DNA of 64,000 bases from Methanogenium marinum (GTDB lineage: Archaea > Halobacteriota > Methanomicrobia > Methanomicrobiales > Methanomicrobiaceae), in assembly GCF_028912405.1 (NCBI RefSeq), contig NZ_JAKELO010000002.1:905276-969275 (forward strand). Reading direction: 5' to 3'. Both the position numbers and the translations under genes were made by a program. The notes beneath the pieces are model-generated. The model made no database searches. It was given only the letters and a program-made list of their open reading frames with translations, and was not told where the DNA came from. Shown here piece by piece: positions 35,628-44,968 of the stretch. Position 1 is the first letter of the stretch. Each line of letters opens with the position of its first letter.

Positions 35628-36797
35628 ATGGATGTCATCCTCCAGATAATTCTCCTCCTTATCTGTGCCAAACTCTTTGGCGAACTCGTGGAGCGGATGG
35701 GCTACCCGGCTCTTATCGGTGAAATTGCTGCAGGCATTCTCCTCGGACCCTCTCTTCTTGGATGGGTGACGACAAACGAGACAATCGAGGTATTTGCTGA
35801 TATCGGCATCATTGCTCTTCTCTTTGTCAGTGGTGCGGAGATGAACCTGAAATCGTTTCTGGAGAGGCGGAATGTCGCAGTCACCACAGCCGTTGCAGGC
35901 GTCATCGTCCCCTTCGCAGGCGGGATACTTCTGGGATACCTGCTGAACTTCTCCCAGGCGGAGACGCTCTTCCTCGCAATTGCCCTCTCCATCACCTCCA
36001 TCGGCGTTTCGGTCCGAATTCTTGTAGATTACAAACAGTTAAACACCGTCCTCGGAACCGCCATCGTCAGCGCTGCTGTCCTTGATGACATCATCGGCAT
36101 CTTCCTCTTGGGCATCCTCTCTGCGGTGGCAATGCAGGGCACCACACTTGCAGGTGGCTCCCTCTCTGCAGGCATCCTCATCGGCATTGCATTTCTGGTG
36201 GTATTCGTCCTCATCGCACCCCGCGTTCTGCGCTGGCTCTTCGACCTCGCACGAAAGACCGAAACCCACGAGATGGTCTATTCGGTTGCCATCATCCTCG
36301 CTCTTGCAAGCGCCTGGCTCTCTCACACGGCGGGACTCCACTACTCAATTGGTGCATTTGTAGCAGGCCTCATTCTCGGCGACCAAATAAGACGCGACCG
36401 TCCGCTCTTCGACAGCCTGATGGACTTTGGGTTCGGGTTTTTTGTAACGCTCTTCTTTGCATCCGTTGGTCTCCTCTTCAGTTTCACCTGGGAGACCTTT
36501 CTCTCTCCCTACATCATCCCTATCATTGTGGTCGCTATTGGGGGCAAAATTATCGGGGGCTACATAGGATCTTTCCATTTCCTCACCAAAGCAGAGGCAC
36601 TCCTCGTCGGTCTTGGGATGACACCAAGAGGAGAAATAGCACTCGTCGTTGCCAAGGTAGCTCTTGTCGGAGGAGTGATCGGAAGTGCCCTCTTTTCTGC
36701 CGTGACCGTGATGGTGATTGCAACAATCATCTTCACTCCTCTTTTGATGAAACATGGATTTGCATGGGCAAAAATTGCAGAAAAGGAATCCCCCTGA
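35628..36797 (+). CDS. Cation:proton antiporter, CPA2/NapA type
   Basis: A 389-residue membrane protein with about 12 transmembrane helices. Typical CPA2 features are GYPALIGEIAAGILLGPSL near the N-terminus, LFVSGAEMNLKSF, and the ion-binding pair of acidic residues in SAAVLDDIIGIFLLGI. A regulatory TrkA-N domain, as found in Kef channels, is missing, so this is a plain Na+/H+ or K+/H+ exchanger. The ATG has no strong ribosome-binding site; a TATA-like TTTTTATCCC about 30 bases upstream suggests a short or absent leader. Confidence 0.9.
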   Translation: MDVILQIILLLICAKLFGELVERMGYPALIGEIAAGILLGPSLLGWVTTNETIEVFADIGIIALLFVSGAEMNLKSFLERRNVAVTTAVAGVIVPFAGGILLGYLLNFSQAETLFLAIALSITSIGVSVRILVDYKQLNTVLGTAIVSAAVLDDIIGIFLLGILSAVAMQGTTLAGGSLSAGILIGIAFLVVFVLIAPRVLRWLFDLARKTETHEMVYSVAIILALASAWLSHTAGLHYSIGAFVAGLILGDQIRRDRPLFDSLMDFGFGFFVTLFFASVGLLFSFTWETFLSPYIIPIIVVAIGGKIIGGYIGSFHFLTKAEALLVGLGMTPRGEIALVVAKVALVGGVIGSALFSAVTVMVIATIIFTPLLMKHGFAWAKIAEKESP

Positions 36798-37418
36798 AGG
36801 AAAATACATTCGAAAAACGGAGATCACACATAAAAGAGAAAAAGATGAGAAAGAGAGCCGGCACAAACTCATATGTCTGGCAGAATAGTGATTTCCCTTC
36901 TTTTTTGCCCCGGAAAAACGTGTCCACACAGTAGCCCGGAGCGGGCCGATCTCAACCGGAGACAGACAATACATCCTCTCATAATATTCAACAATTGCGA
37001 CCGCACAATAGTCAGCAATCCACCGTATATTTAGCGAATAAAAGGCATTAAAGCCGTGTTTTTTCAGCAGTAAAGATGAGCAGAAAATATGTCAGATTTA
37101 CCATCCAATTCCCGAACACAGGGAGGCAAAGAGGGTGGACACAGGGTGACAAAACAGAGGGTAAGAAAGGAGACCCCGTTTCCAGTATTCATCCAAACAG
37201 ATTTTCCCACGTACACACATTTTCTTCGGCTCTTCGCTGAATAGTATGGGTCACAATGTTTCAGGAATTCTCTTTTTTCCATTGGTGTGAACACATTTTC
37301 AGCACGCACAACCCCCCCGAAATAAACGAAACAGGAGGGACGAAACTGCCCACCACTCCTCTGTGTGAGAACCATCACACTTGGGGGAGGGGGGCAAAAA
37401 TCCTGTGAATGGTCTTGA
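36798..37418. other. Intergenic region, no credible gene
   Basis: About 620 bases between the antiporter and the CBS gene. Minus-strand open frames exist here (one spans 37064-37504) but they overlap the CBS gene, have unusual composition and match no protein pattern. GC-rich homopolymer runs (C6-G6 around 37310-37392) are noticeable. No RNA gene was recognised. Confidence 0.5.
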
Positions 37419-37901
37419 TCAGATCTCCCCTTCCCGGACGAGAAACGTAATAATATCACACATTTCAACGAGACCACGGGCAATCCCATCGTTGTCCACC
37501 ACAATCACATCGGGATGCCGGTTCTTCTCCATCGCCTGCAGGGTCTCTGCAACGGTGGCAGATGCAGACACTGTTACATGGCTCCGTGTCATCAGTTCAC
37601 TGGCATGCAGGGCCGCACTCTTGTGAATACACTCGAGACATCCCAGTTTACGTCTGCTTCGAATACCCATCCCGGGCGTTATCGCGGAGAGAAGGTCCAT
37701 GCGGGTAATAATCCCCAGAAACCGGCCAACCCCGTCACAGACGATGATATCAAAACATCCCTTCCGGGTAAAGGATCGATATATGTCGGCAACCGGCGTC
37801 TCCGAATGCACACGGGCAAAATCCGTCTGCATGATATCTGTTATCGGGGTTTCTTCGGGGTCTGATTTTTCCTCCCCACTTCTCTCCTCTTTCCCTATCA
37901 T
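37419..37901 (-). CDS. Two-CBS-domain protein
   Basis: A 160-residue protein with two CBS domains (about residues 18-75 and 98-158), which usually sense adenine nucleotides or SAM. Segments such as PITDIMQTDFARVHSETP and LGIITRMDLLSAITPG mark domain one, and ASELMTRSHVTVSASATV and ARGLVEMCDIITFLV mark domain two. The linker has CLECIH with two cysteines. The first 20 residues are highly charged. A broken copy of its first two thirds, including upstream DNA, lies at 41465-41864. Target unknown. Confidence 0.9.
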   Translation of the reverse strand: MIGKEERSGEEKSDPEETPITDIMQTDFARVHSETPVADIYRSFTRKGCFDIIVCDGVGRFLGIITRMDLLSAITPGMGIRSRRKLGCLECIHKSAALHASELMTRSHVTVSASATVAETLQAMEKNRHPDVIVVDNDGIARGLVEMCDIITFLVREGEI

Positions 37902-38046
37902 GTGAATTATGTGTGATCTGCACCACAGGAGATATAGATAGCGGGGGAGAGAGACATCGTCATATCATTTTACCTGACCTTCGGAAGACCTGCCTTATAT
38001 GATTCCTGATAATTCATGGTCGCAAAAAAAGGATATTTGGGAGAAA

Positions 38047-38619
38047 TCATGCTTTGCAGTATTCTTTCCTGACGCTTCGAAGCAAAAATCCGGCGATAAT
38101 AGAGAGGATACCATAGAATATGAAATATATCCCAATCAGAACGCCGAACACGATGAAAGACCCTATCAGCGGATAGACCATGAGGAGGATGGCAAAGATG
38201 ACTGAGAGCAAACCCATAAAAAAGAGCAACCAGCGGTGGGGGAAGGTCTTTTCGGAAATGGCAATAATCACGTTCATGAGACCAATCATGAACAGTACCA
38301 CAGCGATGATGATGGTCAGGATCGCCCCGAAGAACTGGGGGGCAAGGACGGCTCCGACCCCGATGATGAACCCGAGTATCGCTCCTAAGAGGAGCCATGT
38401 CGGACGGGCTGTCGTTCCGGGAGTCATCAATGCCATGACCAGCATCATGAAAGCAAGCACGATCACCAGGACACCGAAAAACATAACCAGAACCGCCGCA
38501 GTAATGCCTGGATACATAAAGATCACAATACCGAAGATCAGGGAGAGCAGCCCGAGCAGGACATAGGTTCCCCACTTCACATCACATATTGATTCTTCGT
38601 ACATCATAACTTCAGTCAT
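38047..38619 (-). CDS. HdeD/DUF308 family membrane protein
   Basis: A 190-residue protein with six hydrophobic helices arranged as three pairs, the HdeD/DUF308 pattern (for example LLGLLSLIFGIVIFMYPG and the repeat-like LLSVIFAILLMVYPLIG). ATG 38619 is chosen because GAGG lies eight bases upstream; the longer reading from 38646 lacks such a signal. In bacteria HdeD is linked to acid resistance, but archaeal homologues are uncharacterised. Confidence 0.88.
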   Translation of the reverse strand: MTEVMMYEESICDVKWGTYVLLGLLSLIFGIVIFMYPGITAAVLVMFFGVLVIVLAFMMLVMALMTPGTTARPTWLLLGAILGFIIGVGAVLAPQFFGAILTIIIAVVLFMIGLMNVIIAISEKTFPHRWLLFFMGLLSVIFAILLMVYPLIGSFIVFGVLIGIYFIFYGILSIIAGFLLRSVRKEYCKA

Positions 38620-38714
38620 ACAATAACCTCGCATTGGAATATTCATTCAATTATTTATACCTGTGTTCGGCGCATCAGCCAGAACCCGATTCAATTCATA
38701 ATTACCCCCATTGA

Positions 38715-39002
38715 ATGGAACAGAAAGGGTCCAGGAAAAATTCTCTGAAGCCGAGTCCATCCGCCGGTATCCTCGCACTCGGTCTCCCGTCAGTACTCAG
38801 CTACAGTGCGGCGAACCTCACATTCACCGGCGTCCGGGTGCTCGATTATCTCGATGAGAACGGCAATTTACCCGAATCCAAGGATCAACTGGGTGACGGG
38901 GAGTGTGTCCAACATTTCAGTTTCAATCTCCTCTCACATGCCGGGTTGCAATATTTACAGCGAAGCAATGCAAGTACGCCTATAATTGACATGCTATTAT
39001 AA
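38715..39002 (+). pseudogene. Fragment resembling a sodium:neurotransmitter symporter
   Basis: A 95-codon ORF whose first half contains GILALGLPSVLSYSAANL followed by GVRVLDYLDENGNLP. This resembles the internal region of SNF-family sodium symporters, where a GLPSALSY-type helix is followed by a loop and an LD-rich segment. The rest (from about residue 57) does not resemble the family, and there is no room for the other ten helices. I read it as a relic of a deleted transporter gene. An unrelated small protein cannot be excluded. Confidence 0.4.
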
Positions 39003-39333
39003 AATGAATTTTAGTGAAATCTGGGGGCTACTACCCGGGAGACAGGAAAATACGCAAATGACCACCACCGGGCAGGAAAATACACGGATTATTCATTTGC
39101 GTCAGAGAAGAGGGCGCTTTGTCCTCATAATGAAGCGTAAGAGAGGACGAAGCACAAGAAAGGCGATGCAAATACCAATATATTTCGATGCATTACCAAA
39201 CGAGGAAATAAAATCATATACAGAATATTTTGGAAATCTATCGCCCATTAGCCGGGCATTGGTATTTATATTATGATTGCCCCCTTTGACGCGGGAATAC
39301 CGATTATTCCTAACATACAGGAGGGGAAAAACA

Positions 39334-39858
39334 ATGACATATGGTCCAATGCACCTGTTAGCAGTTGGGTTTGCAGACCCCGATTTTCATGGACAGATAC
39401 TCAAAGAGCTTAAATCCGCGAGGGAGAAGGGAATTATCAGACTAATTGATCTGCAGTTCGTCTGGAAGGATGATAATGGAGATATTGCAGCACTGGAAGC
39501 AACAGATCTCTCTGACGAAGAACGGATCCGTTTCGGTGCTGTGGTCGGGGGTCTCATCGGCCTTGGAGCAGCAGGAGAGAAAGGTATGGAAGCGGGCATC
39601 GAGGCCGGCGCTCTCGCGGTTGCCGAACGCAATTTTGGTCTTACGGATGAGGACATCATGGAGGTTGCCGATGCCATTCCCAACAACAGCGCTGCTGCGA
39701 TTATGCTCTTTGAGCACCTCTGGGCAATTAAATTAAAAGAAGCACTCATTGATGCCGGTGCTATACCCATTGCGCAGGGAATCGTCACCCCGGAATCGCT
39801 TGTAATGGTTGGTGCAGAACTTGCAGCAGCGGTTGAGGCGGCAGAACTCGAGGAGTGA
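39334..39858 (+). CDS. DUF6325 family protein
   Basis: A 174-residue soluble protein. The chosen ATG 39334 (MTYGPMHLLAVGFADPDFHG) has AGGAGGGG just upstream; the longer reading from 39277 is rejected. The N-terminal pattern, ending RLIDLQFVWKDDNGDIAA, fits DUF6325, a family of unknown function seen mainly in bacteria and some archaea. The middle is glycine- and alanine-rich (AVVGGLIGLGAAGEKGME). A small basic gene follows 44 bases downstream on the same strand. Confidence 0.8.
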   Translation: MTYGPMHLLAVGFADPDFHGQILKELKSAREKGIIRLIDLQFVWKDDNGDIAALEATDLSDEERIRFGAVVGGLIGLGAAGEKGMEAGIEAGALAVAERNFGLTDEDIMEVADAIPNNSAAAIMLFEHLWAIKLKEALIDAGAIPIAQGIVTPESLVMVGAELAAAVEAAELEE

Positions 39859-39902
39859 GAGAAGAACAAACAGCCGGATAACCCGGAGAAGAAACAGGAG
39901 AT

Positions 39903-40121
39903 ATGATATTTATGGGACTTGGACCGCTGGGTCGGGGTGGAGCACGGCGCCGGACCCGAAGACGCTGGATGGCTATGTCTGCCATGCTCAGCTCAAAGCA
40001 CAAAGCAGAGATTGAACAGGCCACCGGGAAGAAACTTGATGATCTGTCAGATGAAGAACTTGAAGCGGAAATGAAAAAGTGGGGAATTACCCCACCACCC
40101 CCGGAACCTGGCGAGGGATAA
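39903..40121 (+). CDS. Small basic protein following the DUF6325 gene
   Basis: A 72-residue protein with an Arg-rich N-terminus (GGARRRTRRRWMAM), a short helical segment KHKAEIEQATGKKLDDLSDE, and a proline-rich end (TPPPPEPGEG). The helical part resembles short C-terminal oligomerisation motifs of the SHOCT kind but is not a clear match. A second methionine at codon 4 is an alternative start. Cotranscription with the DUF6325 gene is likely. Function unknown. Confidence 0.6.
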   Translation: MIFMGLGPLGRGGARRRTRRRWMAMSAMLSSKHKAEIEQATGKKLDDLSDEELEAEMKKWGITPPPPEPGEG

Positions 40122-40300
40122 CAAACACAGGAAACATATCTGTAGCCTGAACACCAGCAACACTCATTTATTAGAGATGCCGGAGATATCTCTCCAGCAC
40201 CTCTCTATGCCATCTGTTTCCGGAAAATACTGCATCTCAGATATGCTGATATTCAAAGGGTCACAAACATTCCTATAGTGTCAGTGCATATCTGCGCTTC

Positions 40301-41113
40301 ATGGCAACGGTGACCAGTACAGACAATAAAGGACTGATATACGACAGTTTTATTTTCTCCCTCTCTCTTCTTGCGGTTGCAAACCTATGCATATCCCTAC
40401 TCCTGTTTTTTCAGCCTGATATTGTGAACGTGGTGGTGATAATGAACCTCTTTCTCAGTGTGGTTTTCTTCGGGGATTTCCTGTACCGGCTCTTTTCTTC
40501 AGATGGGAAATGGCAGTACCTGATTCGCTATGGAGGGTGGGCAGATCTCATCTCATCGGTTCCTTTTCCAGGCATGAAAATATTCCGTCTCTACCGGATT
40601 GCGATAACCGGGAAAGGACTTTACCAGTTCAGGGCTGAGAAAATGGCCGATGAATTATCGGCAAAGAGGGCAGAAGGAGCACTGTACGTCATCATTCTCT
40701 GGATTATCCTAATCATCGAAATCGGATCCATCCTGATTCTGCATGTCGAACGGCTGGCAGACCATGCATCCATTCTCTCCGCAATGGATGCCATCTGGTG
40801 GTCCTTTGTGACGATCACAACGGTTGGGTATGGCGATCTCTATCCAGTGACCTATGCCGGCCGGTTCATTGCCATCATCCTGATGATATCAGGTGTGGGT
40901 GTCTTTGGAACACTTGCAGGTTTTCTCTCTACTAAACTGGTCTCCCCCAGGAAACAGACAGATAAGCCATCCGGAGAGACGCCGGGAACATATGAACAAA
41001 AAATCGATATTTTGCTGGCTCGTCTCGATGCACAGCAGGAATTGACAGCCGCCCTCCTCCAGCGGCTGGAACAGTATGAAATGTCATCCGGCAGTGGCAT
41101 GGTGGAGACATAA
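40301..41113 (+). CDS. Voltage-gated-type potassium channel
   Basis: A 270-residue six-helix ion channel. The selectivity filter TTVGYGDLYP is preceded by the pore helix AIWWSFVTI, and the S4-like segment FRLYRIAITGKG has only a few positive charges, so voltage sensing may be weak. The C-terminal about 60 residues form a charged, probably coiled-coil tail (KIDILLARLDAQQELTAALL) that may help tetramer assembly. A paralogue with the same layout lies at 43878-44717 on the other strand. Confidence 0.92.
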   Translation: MATVTSTDNKGLIYDSFIFSLSLLAVANLCISLLLFFQPDIVNVVVIMNLFLSVVFFGDFLYRLFSSDGKWQYLIRYGGWADLISSVPFPGMKIFRLYRIAITGKGLYQFRAEKMADELSAKRAEGALYVIILWIILIIEIGSILILHVERLADHASILSAMDAIWWSFVTITTVGYGDLYPVTYAGRFIAIILMISGVGVFGTLAGFLSTKLVSPRKQTDKPSGETPGTYEQKIDILLARLDAQQELTAALLQRLEQYEMSSGSGMVET

Positions 41114-41322
41114 GATGTCGTCCGGGAAGGAAATAGGGTGCGAACCGGAGAGGGGAATTGATGAGGAATTTCAATAAGGGACACCTGTTTGTATGGGATC
41201 TGGACAGGTCTCCCTTCGCTATCTTCATACAGTTTCATGCACCCATACCACCAGTATATCTGCCGCATATTCTGTACGGAAAACGAGTAAAGAGCCTGCA
41301 GGACCAAAAAGGGGGGGACGGG

Positions 41323-41480
41323 TGCATGAATATCAACCGTGAAGGATTCGATGTCAGGCTGGGGATTCGTGGAATCACTGCTATCATCCTGGCATTTATC
41401 CTTGGCAATCAGTTTGGACAGTCGGGTGTCGTCATCGCCATCAGTGCTCTCTTCATTTCAATGGTGGATTTTGCAGGCAC
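41323..41480 (+). pseudogene. 5' fragment resembling a FUSC-family membrane protein
   Basis: From ATG 41323 the frame encodes a basic start followed by hydrophobic helices (LGIRGITAIILAFILG, then VVIAISALFISMVDFAGT). This resembles the N-terminus of FUSC (fusaric-acid-resistance-like) proteins, where a similar GALF-x-D-x-G-G segment follows the second helix. After about 50 codons the similarity stops and the DNA becomes a copy of the CBS gene in antisense. The original gene has therefore been cut off. The identification is tentative. Confidence 0.4.
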
Positions 41481-41864
41481 TGTCCTCTCACATGGCTGCG
41501 GGTCATCAGGTCCCCGGCATGAAGGGCCGCACTCTTGTGGATACATTCGAGACACCCCCGTTTCTGCCTGCTCCGGACACCCATCCCCGGCGTAATGCCG
41601 GAGAGGAGATCCATCCGGGTGATTACCCCAAAAATCGGTCATCTCCATCACAGACGATGATATCATCACATCACATCCCCGTAAAGGACCGATATATGTC
41701 GGCAACCGGCGTCTCCGTATGCACACGGGCAAAATCCACCTCCATGATCTCTGTTATCGGGGTATTCTCAGGGTCTCGTTTGTCCACCCCACTATTTTTT
41801 CTCTTTTTTCCCGGTCATGTGGATAGTGAGTGATCTGCACCGCAGGAGAGATAGAGATAGCGGC
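41465..41864 (-). pseudogene. Broken duplicate of the CBS-domain gene
   Basis: About 400 bases closely resemble the CBS gene at 37901 from about codon 110 back through the start codon, plus roughly 45 bases of DNA upstream of it. Shared blocks include GGCCGCACTCTTGTG, TCACAGACGATGATATCA and CGATATATGTCGGCAACCGG. The start codon survives at 41818, but the frame meets TAG at codon 9 and is shifted further on. The second CBS domain is missing. It joins the FUSC-like fragment near 41470. Confidence 0.85.
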
Positions 41865-42063
41865 ACTGAAGGCCGTACCGTCTGTATTAGAACCGATACC
41901 GGTAAGGGCGAATGAACTGCCCATCAAATGTCGCATTCATACCGTTTCGCCATCGTGGGAGAATGGTATATATACTGACTCATCCATATGCCGACTGCTC
42001 TGATATGACTAATTCCCAGATTAATATGCGCAGGCATTATCAGGGTCAGAAGGGGGAAACAAA

Positions 42064-42288
42064 ATGACTGACAAAACAAAAGTAAAGGTTAACAAAGCCG
42101 TAGATGACGCAAAAGTGGCTGCACATGCCACATATGATGATGCAAAGGTGGCTATTCATAACACACTCGAAGATGCATCGGAAAAAACAGAGGAAGTATC
42201 GGATGATATAGAAATCAGTGCCCACAAAGCTGTTTCGGATGCTAAAATTAAGGTACACGAGGCGAAATCAGAGTTGAAGAAAAAGTAA
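42064..42288 (+). CDS. Helical repeat protein, LEA/apolipoprotein-like
   Basis: A 74-residue protein made of charged amphipathic repeats with the recurring unit DDAKVAAHATYDDAKVAIHN and later HKAVSDAKIKVHEA. No cysteine, Trp, Pro or Gly is present. Such sequences resemble late-embryogenesis-abundant or stress-related coiled proteins that are unfolded in solution or lie on membranes. AGAAGGGGG precedes the ATG. It is followed 12 bases later by a small membrane protein, suggesting a joint function at the membrane. Confidence 0.75.
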   Translation: MTDKTKVKVNKAVDDAKVAAHATYDDAKVAIHNTLEDASEKTEEVSDDIEISAHKAVSDAKIKVHEAKSELKKK

Positions 42289-42300
42289 CAGGAAAGGAAA

Positions 42301-42456
42301 ATGGCTGATTTAATATTTCTTGCGGTAATTTTCCTGGTCCTTGCACTGGTATTTTACATAATGGGAGCACGGGGAATAGCCGGTTTATCGATGGGTATCG
42401 CAAAATGGCTCGTCATTATTTTTATAATAATTGCGATAATCACGTTCATATTATAG
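42301..42456 (+). CDS. DUF1328-like small membrane protein
   Basis: A 51-residue protein (start [20 protein letters not shown]) consisting of two hydrophobic helices joined by [15 protein letters not shown]. The pattern matches DUF1328 (YtjA), small membrane proteins often next to stress genes. It ends in a very hydrophobic [21 protein letters not shown] precedes the ATG. It is too short to appear among longer ORFs. It lies 12 bases after the helical repeat gene. Confidence 0.78.
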   Translation: MADLIFLAVIFLVLALVFYIMGARGIAGLSMGIAKWLVIIFIIIAIITFIL

Positions 42457-42749
42457 AGGATTCCTGAGGACAGAAATCAGAGATCGGATACAGACATGCC
42501 GGTGGCCAGAATAAGACAGGACCAACTCCTCCGAAGTCAACCCGATCATAGGTTTACCCTTTTCAGCATTTTACCGTTTTTCAATCGAATCGGGTGTGCC
42601 CTCACGGAACACGTATCACCGAAGCGATGTGTATCACACCGCCATATCATCATAAATGTGCATAGTGTATCTACAACCGTCCGGAACTTCATCGTGTGAA
42701 AAATAACCAGGTCACCCGTTCATCATCAAAAATGAATGTGTGAGAAACG

Positions 42750-43604
42750 TTACTCAACCGTGCCCTTTATGGTTATCGTCTTCTCCATAACCGGTATCGT
42801 CTTACCCGATTTCTCCAGTGCACGGTCAACGACATACCGCACACCGCCACAGCATGGAACCTCCATACGGGCGATGGTGATCGATTTTATCGTATGGAGA
42901 GAGAAGATATCCGCCAGTTTCGTTACGTATCCGTCAATATCCGAATCCAGTTTCGGGCAGAAGATGATAAGAATCCTGTTCTGCAGAAACTCTGTGTGAA
43001 AACCTGCATAGGCAAAGGGGACACAGTCAGCTGAGATCAGCAGATCGGCGTTGTCAAAATACGGATTCGATGCGTTCAGGAGGGTAAGTTGAACCGGCCA
43101 CTGTCGCAGTTCCGATGGTGCATCATCCGATGGGACACGTTGCCCAGTGCCATGTGTATCGCGTTCAATATTCTGTGCTGCAGTTCCCGGGCACGTAGCA
43201 AACGGACTCTTGCTCCCCTCTTCAGGTTTCGGAGAACAAACTGCCGGATTATGATCAGGAATGAATAGGCCGTGTTCTATCAGGTACTCAATTGCCTGAT
43301 TATACAGTTCTGTTTCCCCGTGGCCTGCAAGATGCTCAAGATGGGCAATAATTACCCCTTTCCCCTGCCGTACGATATTTGCCATCACCGTGTTCTCATC
43401 ATAGGGTTCTGCTTCCCGCTCGATGACCGTGATTGCCCCCACCGGGCATGTCCCCATGCAGGCCCCCAGACCATCGCAGAAGAGATCGCTTACGAGCCTT
43501 GCTTTTCCGTCTATGAGCTGAAGAGCCCCCTCCGGACAGTCAGGGATGCACTCACCACACCCCGTGCATTTGTCTTCATCAATACTGATTATCTTCCGTT
43601 TCAT
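42750..43604 (-). CDS. Two-cluster ferredoxin-domain protein with conserved C-terminal region
   Basis: A 284-residue protein. The N-terminal about 65 residues are a ferredoxin domain with CTGCGECIPDCPEGA and a second, altered motif CDGLGACMGTCPVGA in which the usual second cysteine spacing is changed. A long linker with scattered cysteines follows (about 110-165). The C-terminal part contains NADLLISADCVPFAYAGF and MEVPCCGGVRYVVDRAL. This pattern is seen in conserved anaerobe proteins annotated only as 4Fe-4S binding proteins. The role is probably electron transfer or sensing; no partner gene is adjacent. Confidence 0.8.
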   Translation of the reverse strand: MKRKIISIDEDKCTGCGECIPDCPEGALQLIDGKARLVSDLFCDGLGACMGTCPVGAITVIEREAEPYDENTVMANIVRQGKGVIIAHLEHLAGHGETELYNQAIEYLIEHGLFIPDHNPAVCSPKPEEGSKSPFATCPGTAAQNIERDTHGTGQRVPSDDAPSELRQWPVQLTLLNASNPYFDNADLLISADCVPFAYAGFHTEFLQNRILIIFCPKLDSDIDGYVTKLADIFSLHTIKSITIARMEVPCCGGVRYVVDRALEKSGKTIPVMEKTITIKGTVE

Positions 43605-43877
43605 GTGTGTTCACTCCCGGATGCCGGATAGTAACCAGATTGTTTTCATCAGTTAAATATTCAGGTCTGATAGCTGAGCACAGCTGTGGTGGCCAGGGTC
43701 ATGTTTTCCCGGCATGGTAAGAGCCAAACAGATCACAAAGTGATTATATCGAAATAATCTGCCAGCCAGAAGATAGGCGGCCCCATATGAAAGTGATAAA
43801 TCATAAAATCCTTTATCCTCTCAATTCATCCTATATCATCGGGTACATTCTAAAAAAGTAATTCCGGATAATATCCT

Positions 43878-44717
43878 TTAATCCCCCTCATCAGCCTGAT
43901 ATTGACCCTTTTCAAGCAGCTGTTCCAGCTTCTCGACACGACTGGTGATCTCTGTTTCAATCTTCTCCCGCTCGCTGATCAATTGTTTCAGTTCCATGAG
44001 ATACCTGGCAGCCTGATCTCCTTCCACCGGAGGTTGTTCCAGGGGTTTTACCTGAGATTCATCCTCTTTTTCCGGGGGGGCTAACAGTTTACTTGATATG
44101 AGGCCGGCAAACGTAGCAAATACTGCTACCCCTGTCGTCAGCACAAGGATTCCCACCATCCGACCAGCTGCCGTCACGGGAAACCTATCCCCGTAGCCAA
44201 CCGTGGTGATGGAAACATATGCCCACCATATCGCATCACCGGCAGTGATGATATTCGCGGATGGTGACGCATGTTCCGCCTGCAGGACCAGGAATGCCCC
44301 TGATTCGATGATAAGGATAACCATTAAAACCAGAATATATAACGCCGATTGTGCCCGGTTCCGGGAAAGGTAGGTTACGATATAACCGATCCCATACTTG
44401 TGGACGACCCGGTATGCCTTGTATATCCGGAACAGCCTGAATATGCGGAACATCGGTATGACAGCCAGCAGGTCAGCCCAGCCATAATTGCGGAAGAAAT
44501 AGGATGGCCGGGACGGGGCTGTGGCTAATCTGAAACAGAAGTCATAGATGAAGAGCAGGGTAAGCACGGCGTTGATGATGAAGACAACATTGATTGCATC
44601 CAGGTCGACTCCCGGAATATAGGAGAGAACCATATTGAGAACCGAAAGAATCGAAACGGCGGCGATGAATATTTCATATCCAAAGTCCAGTTCCTTTCTG
44701 CGCCTGATATATATCAT
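43878..44717 (-). CDS. Voltage-gated-type potassium channel, second copy
   Basis: A 279-residue six-helix channel with the filter TTVGYGDRFP. The S4-like segment FRIFRLFRIYKAYRVVH carries Arg at regular three-residue spacing, stronger than in the paralogue at 40301, so this copy is the better candidate for voltage sensing. After the sixth helix comes a long charged tail ending in a coiled coil (YLMELKQLISEREKIETEIT). Start ATG 44717 with the first helix about 15 residues in. Confidence 0.92.
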   Translation of the reverse strand: MIYIRRRKELDFGYEIFIAAVSILSVLNMVLSYIPGVDLDAINVVFIINAVLTLLFIYDFCFRLATAPSRPSYFFRNYGWADLLAVIPMFRIFRLFRIYKAYRVVHKYGIGYIVTYLSRNRAQSALYILVLMVILIIESGAFLVLQAEHASPSANIITAGDAIWWAYVSITTVGYGDRFPVTAAGRMVGILVLTTGVAVFATFAGLISSKLLAPPEKEDESQVKPLEQPPVEGDQAARYLMELKQLISEREKIETEITSRVEKLEQLLEKGQYQADEGD

Positions 44718-44968
44718 ATAAATTCACACGAGGGTAAAAACGGTTCATACCATATTAGTGCTGTTTTTTCTGTGGAGAAACATCCCCTGACCAGGCACGT
44801 AATGAAAGGAGGAACCACTCTCTCATCTCATGCACCGGGGAACTCTGACTAACGGAAATGACTACGCAGGGCAGGGGTCCCGATGCTGCGTGAGAAGAAG
44901 GTCATTCGCAGGAATGTAACATCCACAGAGGAGGAAAGAGGATGGATAAAGGACACATTATGATTGAA

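Noticed and set aside
36345..36974. Minus-strand 209-codon ORF
   Set aside because: Mostly antisense to the antiporter gene; the translation is His/Cys-rich and frame-shadow-like.
37064..37504. Minus-strand 146-codon ORF between antiporter and CBS gene
   Set aside because: It overlaps the CBS coding sequence, has odd composition with Ser/Cys/Pro runs, and no ribosome-binding site or known motif.
38986..39276. Plus-strand 96-codon ORF with a basic middle section
   Set aside because: No domain, no ribosome-binding site and located in a region of gene debris; could be a real small gene but I cannot support it.
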